Assembly: GCA_000143165.1 (NCBI GenBank)
Contig: CP002084.1
Span: 744,001 to 808,000 of the forward strand
Direction: 5' to 3'
Length of the DNA: 64,000 nucleotides
Source: Dehalogenimonas lykanthroporepellens BL-DC-9
GTDB lineage: Bacteria > Chloroflexota > Dehalococcoidia > Dehalococcoidales > Dehalococcoidaceae
Position 1 is the first letter of the stretch. The number at the start of each line of letters is the position of its first letter. The position numbers and the translations under genes were made by a program. Below, piece after piece: positions 25,422 to 33,901 of this stretch. The notes below the pieces were generated by a model. The model had not been told where the DNA came from. It saw nothing but the letters and a program-made list of their open reading frames with translations, and made no database searches.

Positions 25422-26459
25422 ATGAGCAATACCGATTATTCCATCAGGCAAAGCCTTGAACAGCGAGAAGACCAATGGTTGTCTCCATTCGCCAGCCGTT
25501 CCTCGGCGACGCGAGGGCGCCATAGGCAGGAAACACCCTGCGACCTCAGAACAGAGTTTCAACGAGACCGTGACCGCATTATCCATTCAAAGGCGTTTCG
25601 CCGACTGAAGCATAAAACGCAGGTGTTCATCGCTCCTTCCGGTGATCACTTCGTCACCAGATTGACCCATACTTTGGAAGTGTCACAGTTAGCCAGAACC
25701 ATCGCTCGTGGCCTCAACTTGAATGAAGACCTCGTGGAAGCGATAAGCCTCGGTCATGACCTGGGCCACACTCCCTTCGGTCATGTAGGTGAGGAAGTCC
25801 TGTCAGAGTTATATGCGAAAGGATTTCGGCACAATGAACAGAGTCTACGGGTCGTCGATGTATTGGAGAAAAATGGACATGGCTTGAATCTTACCTGGGA
25901 AGTCAGGGATGGCATATTAAACCATTCCAAGACACGGCAGGGAATTCTTGCCGGTAAAACCGGGAGGCCATCCACACCTGAAGGGGAAATATGTCGACTG
26001 GCTGACGCACTGGCTTACGTCAACCACGATATTGGCGACGCCATCCGGGCCAGGCTCATTACTGAGGGGGAATTACCGGCCAAAGCCACGAAAATATTAG
26101 GTTCTTCTCATTCCACCAGAATCAATACCATGGTAACGGATGTCATCACCTTTTCCTGGGGACTGTCCGGTAAAGCGTCTGACTTGCCTCCGGTGATAGG
26201 TATGAGCGAACCAGTACTGGAGGCTACAAATAGCCTCCGTGAATTCATGTTTCAAAAGGTTTACAGCCGTCAGGACGAAGAAGCCGAGGGAGCCAGAAAG
26301 ATCGTTCAATCAATGTATTCCTTCCTCCTGGCATTTCCCCATCGAATGCCTGATGAATATATTTATGAGGACGACCCGGAAAGAGGCGTTGTTGACTACA
26401 TTGCCGGAATGACAGACCTGTTCGCCTCAAGCATGGCGATGGCGTTCGGATTGATATAG
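25422..26459 (+). CDS. dgt: deoxyguanosinetriphosphate triphosphohydrolase-like protein
   Basis: This 345-aa HD-domain protein hydrolyses dNTPs to nucleosides and triphosphate. It shows RDRDRIIHSKAFRRLKHKTQVF, the HD motif RLTHTLEV...ISLGHDLGHTPFGHVGE and LADALAYVNHDIGDA, all typical of the Dgt/YpdL-type. ATG 25422 is used, with TTG 25410 an alternative; neither has a strong Shine-Dalgarno. An 8-codon frame (MSGNCEMV) ends in TGA overlapping this ATG and could couple translation. It lies 3 nt upstream of dnaG. Confidence 0.88.
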   Translation: MSNTDYSIRQSLEQREDQWLSPFASRSSATRGRHRQETPCDLRTEFQRDRDRIIHSKAFRRLKHKTQVFIAPSGDHFVTRLTHTLEVSQLARTIARGLNLNEDLVEAISLGHDLGHTPFGHVGEEVLSELYAKGFRHNEQSLRVVDVLEKNGHGLNLTWEVRDGILNHSKTRQGILAGKTGRPSTPEGEICRLADALAYVNHDIGDAIRARLITEGELPAKATKILGSSHSTRINTMVTDVITFSWGLSGKASDLPPVIGMSEPVLEATNSLREFMFQKVYSRQDEEAEGARKIVQSMYSFLLAFPHRMPDEYIYEDDPERGVVDYIAGMTDLFASSMAMAFGLI

Positions 26460-26462
26460 GAA

Positions 26463-28220
26463 ATGGATACAGTATCTGAGATAAAAAATCGGGCCGATAT
26501 TATCGAATTTATTGGCCGTTATACCAAGCTTTCTCGCTCAGGAAAAGCCCTCAAGGGATTGTGCCCTTTTCATGCCGAAAAGCATGGAAGTTTTTTCGTA
26601 TATCCGGACCAACAGTCCTGGCATTGTTTTGGAGCATGTGGCGTTGGTGGAGATATTTTTTCTTTTATCATGAAAAAAGAGGGGTTGACGTTCCCAGAGT
26701 CTGTTGAACGCCTGGCAGAAATATATGGAGTCCCAATGAACAATATTGGGGCCTCAAGCAAAACCCAAGAACAGCGAGATACCTTATTCCAGGTTAATTC
26801 TGCGGCGGCTCGACTGTTCCACGACCTGCTCTTAAATTCACCACAGGCCGAGAAAGCCCGGCAGTACCTGGGAAACAGAGGGGTTTCATCGACCAGTGTG
26901 TCGGATTTTCAATTAGGGTTCGCTCTGCCGGATTGGCAACACCTGAAGGAACATCTCAACAGCCAGGGATATCAAGATGAATTCGTCCTTGAAACCGGAT
27001 TACTGGCCAAATCCGACAGCGGGCGGATATATGACCGCTTCCGCGACAAGTTGATGATTCCGATATTCGATCATAAAAGCCGAGTCATCGGGTTTGGTGC
27101 TCGAACAATGGACGATACCTTGCCAAAGTATATCAATTCCCCTGATTCACCGACTTTTTCCAAAAGTGCCGCACTTTTCGGCATCAATATGGCAGTTTCA
27201 GATATCAGGAAAAGCGATCAGGCTATAATTGTCGAGGGTTACTTCGATGTTATTGCCAGCCATCAGGCAGGTTTCAAAAACACGGTAGCAAGCATGGGAA
27301 CCGCCATAACCGAAAGCCAGGTCAATACCTTGCGCAAGTTGACAAAAAATATAATCCTTGCGCTTGACGCCGACGAAGCCGGAGCCGAAGCTATGGCCCG
27401 TAGTCTGCCCCATGAAGCGGTACTTGGCAATGAATTGAAGGTTGCCGTTGCTCCAGCGGGGCAAGACCCCGATGATATAATCAGAAAAAATCCTGAAGAT
27501 TGGAACAGCCTTATCGGTGAAGCCAAGCCATTGATGGAGTTCATCATAGAGCGGACCAGCCATAATTATGACTTGAAAACAGCTGGAGGCAAATCAAAGT
27601 TTTCCGACGAAATATTGAATTATATTGCCGCCATCAAAGACCCGGTCCGAAAAGGTCATTATCTGGCCGAGCTTTCCCGCAAGGTGGCAATCGATACCGC
27701 TGAACTACAATATGGTCTTAACCGGCTGAAAAGAACTTCATCCAAGGCAAGCCCTGAACGGGTTGGTCCGGCCATCGCCGCCAATTCAACCAGTATCGAA
27801 GACTATCTTTTATCGATATATATACGACACCCTGAACTCAGGGCGACCTGTCAGGGAATGAAGGCGGAATTCTTCGCCGGAACTGAAAATCGGGAAATAT
27901 TCAAGAAACTGAATGATACGTCAAAAAACGCCGATAGTGCATTGGTCATCGAAGATGTTTTCAGACCGCATTATGATTATCTGATGTCCATTCAGGAACC
28001 CAAAGCATTATTACAGGAACGACTAACCGAATGCGCTTTGCGCATAGAGGAAAAATATCTGAAATCTACAGCGAGCAATATCAAGACCATCCTGGAAAAT
28101 CTGGAACCGGACGCTATCGAGGAATCGGAAAGATGTCAACACCGGTTAATTTTGATTAACCAGCGGCTGGCAGATATATTTCGGTCGAAGAATGAATTGC
28201 TACGCAGGTCACGGAGGTAA
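26463..28220 (+). CDS. dnaG: DNA primase
   Basis: This 585-aa primase makes RNA primers at the replication fork. The N-terminal CHC2 zinc finger is GLCPFHAEKHGSFFVYPDQQ...HCFGACGVGGD, with one extra residue (FGACG rather than FGCG) compared with most primases. The core follows with DKLMIPIFDHKSRVIGFGAR, PKYINSPDSPTF, the TOPRIM AIIVEGYFDVIASHQAGF and ALDADEAGAEA. The C-terminal helicase-interaction domain is less conserved. It sits between dgt and rpoD in the classic dnaG-rpoD arrangement. Confidence 0.95.
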   Translation: MDTVSEIKNRADIIEFIGRYTKLSRSGKALKGLCPFHAEKHGSFFVYPDQQSWHCFGACGVGGDIFSFIMKKEGLTFPESVERLAEIYGVPMNNIGASSKTQEQRDTLFQVNSAAARLFHDLLLNSPQAEKARQYLGNRGVSSTSVSDFQLGFALPDWQHLKEHLNSQGYQDEFVLETGLLAKSDSGRIYDRFRDKLMIPIFDHKSRVIGFGARTMDDTLPKYINSPDSPTFSKSAALFGINMAVSDIRKSDQAIIVEGYFDVIASHQAGFKNTVASMGTAITESQVNTLRKLTKNIILALDADEAGAEAMARSLPHEAVLGNELKVAVAPAGQDPDDIIRKNPEDWNSLIGEAKPLMEFIIERTSHNYDLKTAGGKSKFSDEILNYIAAIKDPVRKGHYLAELSRKVAIDTAELQYGLNRLKRTSSKASPERVGPAIAANSTSIEDYLLSIYIRHPELRATCQGMKAEFFAGTENREIFKKLNDTSKNADSALVIEDVFRPHYDYLMSIQEPKALLQERLTECALRIEEKYLKSTASNIKTILENLEPDAIEESERCQHRLILINQRLADIFRSKNELLRRSRR

Positions 28221-28223
28221 AGC

Positions 28224-29732
28224 ATGCCAGAAAAATTAAACAGATCACCGGGCGATGAGGATGAAACCAAGACTAAACCGGTAACTATCGAACAGAACGA
28301 GGAGGATGAAGACCGACCGGAACCCGACGAACCTCAAGACGTTAATCCCAGCGAATTGAACGACGATGAGGACGAAGATTCCGACTCCATACCGGAAGAG
28401 GCCGAACATATCATGCCCGACCTTGAAGTTCCGCTGGAACAACTGGAACACGGTATTGTCGATGACCCTGTCAGGATGTATCTTCACGAGATAGGCCGGG
28501 TTCCCCTGCTTAATGCTGAAACGGAAAAAATGCTGGCAAAAAAGATGGAAGCCGGCAAACGTATCCGTGAAATCAGGCAGACCTGTCGCGAAAGAGACGA
28601 ACGTAATCCCAACTCGGTGGAAGTTATTATCTGCATGCTTCAGGAGCTGGTGAAAGCGGCGGAGACGGTCGCCGTGCTCCAGAAGCAGTTGGGGCTGGAA
28701 GTTTCGACAAATTTCAAGGAAGCGGTATTTGCGCCTAAACTGAGAGCCAGCATCGAACAGGAAATCGATCAGGAATTGACCAAGAGCATCGCTGAAGAAC
28801 AGGGACAACCGGTATCTCAGATCGAGCAGGCGCTTATCGATCTGTCACTGAACTCTGAGCTTTTACCCCAGAAAGTTCTCGATGGTATTTCCCCTGAAAC
28901 GGACTTGAGCGAAATTAATGAGTTGGTGGCCCGTCCCGAATTTGTCGCCCGCCTGGAACATTACGAACACCAGTTCAAGAGCTACCTGGATACAATAGAG
29001 ATAGAGTCAGGCAAGGCAGAAAGGCATTTAATACAGGCCAACCTCCGCCTGGTGGTCAGTGTCGCCAAAAAGCACATTGGCCGCGGTATGCCCTTGCTAG
29101 ACCTTATTCAGGAAGGTAACATCGGATTGATCAGGGCGGTGGAAAAATTCGACTTCCACCGGGGATTCAAGTTTTCCACCTATGCCACATGGTGGATACG
29201 TCAGGCGATTACCCGGGCTATCGCCGACCAGGCCCGCACCATCAGAATCCCGGTACACATGGTCGAGACAATCAACAAGCTGTTATCCATAAGTCGTTCC
29301 ATGTCCCAGAAACTGGGCAGAGAACCAACTCCCGATGAAATCGCCGCCGAGATGGAACTCCCGCCGGAGAAAGTCAGAGAAATCGCCAAAGTGTCACAGT
29401 TGCCGGTTTCGCTGGAGTCTCCCATAGGTGAGGAAGAAGATTCGCACCTGGGAGACTTCATTGAGGACCAGAATGCACTACCGCCCCCCGATGCGGCATC
29501 CCGGCAGTTGCTCAAGGAGCAGATTGATAACGTTCTTGACAGTCTGACTCCGCGTGAACGTCGAGTCCTGCAATTGAGATTCGGCCTGGAAGACGGTCGT
29601 AGTCGTACTCTGGAAGAAGTCGGCAAGGAGTTTAACGTCACCCGGGAACGGATTCGGCAAATTGAAGCCAAAGCCTTGCGCAAGCTCCGCCACCCGACCC
29701 GCAGTCGCAAGCTCAAGGACTACCTGGAATAG
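28224..29732 (+). CDS. rpoD: primary sigma factor RpoD (sigma-70)
   Basis: This 502-aa sigma factor directs RNA polymerase to housekeeping promoters. An acidic N-terminal region is followed by [17 protein letters not shown] (region 1.2), [16 protein letters not shown] and [36 protein letters not shown] (2.1-2.4), and [13 protein letters not shown] (3.0). Regions 4.1-4.2 end in [27 protein letters not shown]. It lies 3 nt after dnaG with GGAGG before the ATG, and a strong terminator follows it. Confidence 0.97.
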   Translation: MPEKLNRSPGDEDETKTKPVTIEQNEEDEDRPEPDEPQDVNPSELNDDEDEDSDSIPEEAEHIMPDLEVPLEQLEHGIVDDPVRMYLHEIGRVPLLNAETEKMLAKKMEAGKRIREIRQTCRERDERNPNSVEVIICMLQELVKAAETVAVLQKQLGLEVSTNFKEAVFAPKLRASIEQEIDQELTKSIAEEQGQPVSQIEQALIDLSLNSELLPQKVLDGISPETDLSEINELVARPEFVARLEHYEHQFKSYLDTIEIESGKAERHLIQANLRLVVSVAKKHIGRGMPLLDLIQEGNIGLIRAVEKFDFHRGFKFSTYATWWIRQAITRAIADQARTIRIPVHMVETINKLLSISRSMSQKLGREPTPDEIAAEMELPPEKVREIAKVSQLPVSLESPIGEEEDSHLGDFIEDQNALPPPDAASRQLLKEQIDNVLDSLTPRERRVLQLRFGLEDGRSRTLEEVGKEFNVTRERIRQIEAKALRKLRHPTRSRKLKDYLE

Positions 29733-29742
29733 TGTCGATTAT

Positions 29743-29773
29743 GCCGGGCGGTCTTTATGACCGCCCGGCTTTT
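29743..29773 (+). terminator. rho-independent terminator after rpoD
   Basis: An 11-bp perfect stem GCCGGGCGGTC/GACCGCCCGGC with a TTTAT loop is followed by TTTT. It closes the dgt-dnaG-rpoD transcript. Confidence 0.92.
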
Positions 29774-29823
29774 CTCTCAGCTATCGGGCCCATTATGATA
29801 CAATCAGCGACTAAACAAGCAAG

Positions 29824-32415
29824 ATGATACCTGTAAGACTTAAGCTGTTCAATTTCCTGCCTTATCGAGGTGATATTCAACCCTTTTCCTTTGACGGCAT
29901 TCATCTGGCATGCATATCCGGAGCCAACGGCGCTGGAAAAACATCCATCATCGATGCCATGACCTGGGCATTGTGGGGCAAGTCACGCGCAGGTTCCAAG
30001 TCCACCGGCGATGACGACCTGATCTCTCAGGGAGAAAGAGAGATGGCGGTTACGTTCGACTTCCGTACCGGAGACGGTCGGATATACAGAGTCGAAAGGC
30101 GACGCTCTCTCCCCAAAAAAGGTAAGGGCGCCGGACAGGGCTCCCTGAAGGTTTTTACAATGGAAGATGATCAGGTGACAGCTGATATTTCCGGCAGTAC
30201 CAAAGAGGAAACATCCGAAATCATCCGCCGCCTGGTAGGTCTGGACTATGAAACCTTTATCAACTCCGCTTACCTGAAACAGGGGGAAGCCGACCATTTC
30301 ACCGGACTTACTCCGGCGAAACGCAAGGAGGTTCTGGGCAGTATTCTTAACCTGGAAACTTTCGACCAACTTTCCGAGTCAGCCAAGGTAAAGGCCAACC
30401 AGGCACAGGCGTCGATTCAACTAATTAGTGAATCGATAGGCTTTGAACGCCAACGCCTGGCCGAAGAGCCGGAATTACGCCATTCTTTGGGAAAGGTTGA
30501 AACTGAACTGGAGACCGCCAAGGCCGAACAGATGAAACGGCAATCCGAATTACAGTCTTTGCGTCAACAACGTCAATCACTGGAAGCTCAGCGACAAACC
30601 GTCGAGCGAATGGAAAAAGCGGTCATGGAAATCATGGAAGACCTGGCTGTCCGTAAGCGCGAACTCAAAGACACCGAGGAAAGACTCTTACTTCACAAAG
30701 ACATTCTTGCCAACAAAGCCGATATAGAAGCCGGCTTCAATGATCTATCCGAGACAAGGAAATGTAACGACGAACTCAACCGGCAGTTGGCCGAGACCCG
30801 CGAACTGGAAAGAGAGGCCTCTAAAATCAAGTCCGTCATTGAAGCGGAACGTCAGAAATTGGAGGCACAAAGAGCCCGCTGGCAGGCTGGTTTTGAGCAG
30901 ATTCAGGAAAAAGCGGCGGAGATGGACGAACTGAATCTCCGAAAAAAAACGCTGGGACCCGAAATCGAAGCCTTGAGATCACAGGAAAAGCAAAGAGATG
31001 ATGTCAATGAGCGCATTCAGCAGGAACGCCTCAACCAGACCAGGTGTGACTCTGAAATTGCCGGGTTGAAAAACAGGCAGGCAGAAATCGCTGAAAGAAT
31101 ACGTTTGCTGGATACCGGGGACGCGGTGTGTCCGGTTTGTACCAGCGAACTCACTTCAGATAAAAAATATTCTGTCATGGAAACCTATCATCGGGAAGCG
31201 AAAGAGTGCGCCCAGAGCATCGCGGGCAAGACCACTGAAAAAACCGCGTCAGCTGAGAGACTGGCTCTTTTGCAGAGTGCATTGGAGAAACTCAGCGGTC
31301 TTGAAGCGGAGAAACGAAAGCTTTCCCAGCAGGAAGCGGCAATCGATGCCCAGCTCGAAGAGGCCAGAAAATGCGCCGACAGACTGCCGGAAGGCCAGAA
31401 AAAACTGGCCGAAATCAGCCGAGTCATCTCTGAAAAATCATTCGCCGAGGAAGAACACCGCCGCCTGGCAGAGGTTGAAGCTCGAATCGAAAAACTAGGA
31501 TATGACCCTCAAGCTCATGAAAGGACACAAGCCAAGCTTCGGGGTCTGGAGCATTTTGAGCTCAAGCAACAGGAACTGGCCCGGGCCACGGAGCGGTTCG
31601 CTCTGGAACAAGAGGCCTCCACCAGAATCCGTCGGACTATTGCCTTGCTGACGGAACGGTTGACGACGCGACGCCAGGAAGCTGAGGAGGCGAAAAAAAT
31701 GTTGTGTGACCTCCCGGACGTAACTGACGAGCAGATGGCGACCGCCGAAGCGGCAACAGCCAGTCTGGCGGAACAAGTTTCGTCCCTCAATGAGACCATC
31801 GGCAGTCTGAAACAAAGTCTGGTCCAGTTGGAACGACTAAAACAGGACATCACCACGAAGGAAGCCGAAGTCCGTAAATTCTCCGAATCGGAAGGTGTTT
31901 ATCGCGAACTGCAAAAGCATTTCGGCCGTAATGGACTTCAAGCCAATCTCATCGAAGACGCAGTGCCGGAAATCGAGGCTGAGGCCAACGCCCTGTTGAG
32001 CCGAATGACCGATAACCGCATGAGCCTGAAGCTCGAGCTACAGCGTCTTACTCGAAAAGGAGAAACTACGGAAACCTTCGATATCAAGGTGAGTGATGAA
32101 CTGGGAATCCGTGACTATGAACTTTTCAGCGGCGGCGAGGCCTTCCGTATCAACTTCGCCCTGAGGCTGGCTTTGTCGCGCCTGCTGTCACATCGTACCG
32201 GTGCGCCGTTGAGAACATTGATTATCGACGAGGGCTTCGGCACCCAGGACGCCGCCGGTATTGACAAGCTCAAGGCCGCCATCTCCAGCATTCAGGACCA
32301 ATTTGACTGCGTCCTGGTGATCACGCACATCGAAGAATTCAAAGACGCCTTCCCGGCCCGAATAGAAGTCTTCAAAACACCGGACGGGTCCGATATCCGG
32401 GTCGCCTATAATTAA
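29824..32415 (+). CDS. sbcC: SbcC/Rad50-type DNA repair ATPase
   Basis: This 863-aa SMC-like ATPase partners SbcD. Walker A is GANGAGKTSIID near residue 37. Two long coiled-coil arms flank a zinc hook DAVCPVCTSEL (CxxC, near residue 437). At the C-terminus the ABC signature FSGGEAFRINFALRLALS and Walker B TLIIDEGFGTQD close the ATPase head. Upstream, TGATACAAT resembles an extended -10 box and there is no Shine-Dalgarno. The sbcD gene is at 11.2 kb, so the pair is split. Confidence 0.92.
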   Translation: MIPVRLKLFNFLPYRGDIQPFSFDGIHLACISGANGAGKTSIIDAMTWALWGKSRAGSKSTGDDDLISQGEREMAVTFDFRTGDGRIYRVERRRSLPKKGKGAGQGSLKVFTMEDDQVTADISGSTKEETSEIIRRLVGLDYETFINSAYLKQGEADHFTGLTPAKRKEVLGSILNLETFDQLSESAKVKANQAQASIQLISESIGFERQRLAEEPELRHSLGKVETELETAKAEQMKRQSELQSLRQQRQSLEAQRQTVERMEKAVMEIMEDLAVRKRELKDTEERLLLHKDILANKADIEAGFNDLSETRKCNDELNRQLAETRELEREASKIKSVIEAERQKLEAQRARWQAGFEQIQEKAAEMDELNLRKKTLGPEIEALRSQEKQRDDVNERIQQERLNQTRCDSEIAGLKNRQAEIAERIRLLDTGDAVCPVCTSELTSDKKYSVMETYHREAKECAQSIAGKTTEKTASAERLALLQSALEKLSGLEAEKRKLSQQEAAIDAQLEEARKCADRLPEGQKKLAEISRVISEKSFAEEEHRRLAEVEARIEKLGYDPQAHERTQAKLRGLEHFELKQQELARATERFALEQEASTRIRRTIALLTERLTTRRQEAEEAKKMLCDLPDVTDEQMATAEAATASLAEQVSSLNETIGSLKQSLVQLERLKQDITTKEAEVRKFSESEGVYRELQKHFGRNGLQANLIEDAVPEIEAEANALLSRMTDNRMSLKLELQRLTRKGETTETFDIKVSDELGIRDYELFSGGEAFRINFALRLALSRLLSHRTGAPLRTLIIDEGFGTQDAAGIDKLKAAISSIQDQFDCVLVITHIEEFKDAFPARIEVFKTPDGSDIRVAYN

Positions 32416-32963
32416 AGCCCCAGGTCGTCAGCGATGCTCTGCATTGCTTCAAGCGAGAGGGTGACGAACTCATCCAGAGTCAGTCCGATTTCCGAGCACA
32501 AGGCTATCTGCTCCCGGTTGGCACCAGCGGCAAAACTCTTTTCCTTGAACCGCTTGAGTATTGAACTGGCTTTGACCACCGCCAGTTTTTTCTCCGGACG
32601 TATCAGTGCTCCGGCGGTTATCAGCCCGGTTACCGGGTCGGCGCAGTACAACGCCTTATCCATCAAACTGACCCGCGGCTCCCCAAGCATGCCGTGGCAC
32701 AAAATAGCATGGCTGACAGCTTCTGAGGCGCCCATTCCGGCGGCTATCTCAGCCGACAGGCGTCCATGTACCTTCATATCACCGTCACAGCGCTCCAGGT
32801 CAACATCATGGAGTAATCCGGCCAGCCCCCATTCATCGATATTTTCATCGAATCTGGCGGCCAGAGCTCTCATGACCGCCTCGGTGGCCAGCATATGCTT
32901 GACTAGATTCCCGTTGGGTATTTCCTGCCTGACCACCGCCAGCGCGGCTTCTCTTTCAATCAT
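32412..32963 (-). CDS. HD-domain hydrolase (HDIG type)
   Basis: The 183-aa protein shows the HD pattern HMLATEAVMRAL (first His), GLLHDVDLE (HD pair), HGRLSAEIA and CHGMLGEPR (later His ligands), then KALYCADPVTGLI with the last Asp. This is the layout of HDIG proteins often annotated as putative nucleotidyl phosphohydrolases. The substrate is unknown. It converges on sbcC with a 4-nt overlap and has GGAGG before its ATG. Confidence 0.8.
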   Translation of the reverse strand: MIEREAALAVVRQEIPNGNLVKHMLATEAVMRALAARFDENIDEWGLAGLLHDVDLERCDGDMKVHGRLSAEIAAGMGASEAVSHAILCHGMLGEPRVSLMDKALYCADPVTGLITAGALIRPEKKLAVVKASSILKRFKEKSFAAGANREQIALCSEIGLTLDEFVTLSLEAMQSIADDLGL

Positions 32964-33040
32964 CTGTTATCCTCCGTAACTTATCTTATTGATGAAGCGG
33001 CGACGTTGTCAAAAACACATCAGATTGCTATATTTGATAA

Positions 33041-33901
33041 ATGCGTCATACTGAAGGCACATTTGACAATGGTTGCTCCGGCGGTCTGTACTATCAAGTT
33101 TGGACTCCGGACAGCCCCTCAACCGGAACGGTCATTCTGGTACACGGTTTGGCTGAACATTCCGGTCGTTACCAGCCGGTGGCCGAACGGCTGGTTCGGG
33201 CCGGTTTCACCGTCCGTGCTTTCGACCAGCGAGGGCACGGGCGTTCGCCAGGCCAGCGTTGTTATGTAAACAGTTTTGAGGACCTTACCAGTGACCTGAA
33301 TCAGTTCATTCAGGCATCTTTTGAAAATCACCCCGGCAGACCGCTGTTTCTCATGGGTCACAGCCTCGGCGCCCTGGAAGTGGCGGCTTATCTGACGACC
33401 CGGCCTAAAGATATCGCCGGGGCAGTGATTTCCGGTATTCCCCTAGACATTGAAGCCAGTCTGCCCCGGATACTGGTCAAATTGGCCGATGTATTTTCCG
33501 CTCTGGTTCCCCGGTTAGGTATCCGGAAACTACCATCAACTACCATCAGCCGTGAAAGCCAGGTGGTCAGGGATTATGTCAATGACCCGCTGGTGCATAC
33601 CGGCCGGATACCGGCGCGAATGGGTGCCGAGCTGATGCGGACCGTTCGGCAGACCCGCGATAAACTTCGGCGTATCCGCGCGCCGTTGTTAATATTGCAC
33701 GGTGGCGGCGACCGTATGGCCGCCCCTGCCGGGAGCCGTCTGTTGTACCAGACGGCAGGAAGCTCCGACAAGGAACTGAAAATCATGGCCGACTGCTATC
33801 ACGAGGTCTATAATGAAGCCTGCCGCGATGAAGTATTGAATCTGGTCATCGACTGGCTGAACCGCCGCAGAATCATGATCACAGCTTCAGCAACGGCTTA
33901 A
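33041..33901 (+). CDS. alpha/beta hydrolase, monoacylglycerol lipase-like
   Basis: This 286-aa serine hydrolase has the oxyanion strand VILVHGLAEHSGRY, AFDQRGHGRSPG, the nucleophile elbow FLMGHSLGALE and a late LILHGGGDRMAAPAGSR (acid) followed by DCYHEVYNE (catalytic His). This matches the monoacylglycerol lipase/lysophospholipase family (Hydrolase_4). No signal peptide, so it is probably cytoplasmic. Its last 23 nt overlap the end of the converging uvrA. Confidence 0.85.
   Translation: MRHTEGTFDNGCSGGLYYQVWTPDSPSTGTVILVHGLAEHSGRYQPVAERLVRAGFTVRAFDQRGHGRSPGQRCYVNSFEDLTSDLNQFIQASFENHPGRPLFLMGHSLGALEVAAYLTTRPKDIAGAVISGIPLDIEASLPRILVKLADVFSALVPRLGIRKLPSTTISRESQVVRDYVNDPLVHTGRIPARMGAELMRTVRQTRDKLRRIRAPLLILHGGGDRMAAPAGSRLLYQTAGSSDKELKIMADCYHEVYNEACRDEVLNLVIDWLNRRRIMITASATA

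Noticed and set aside
25399-25425. 8-codon leader frame overlapping the dgt start
   Set aside because: It could couple translation, but such short frames arise by chance and no regulatory pattern is visible.
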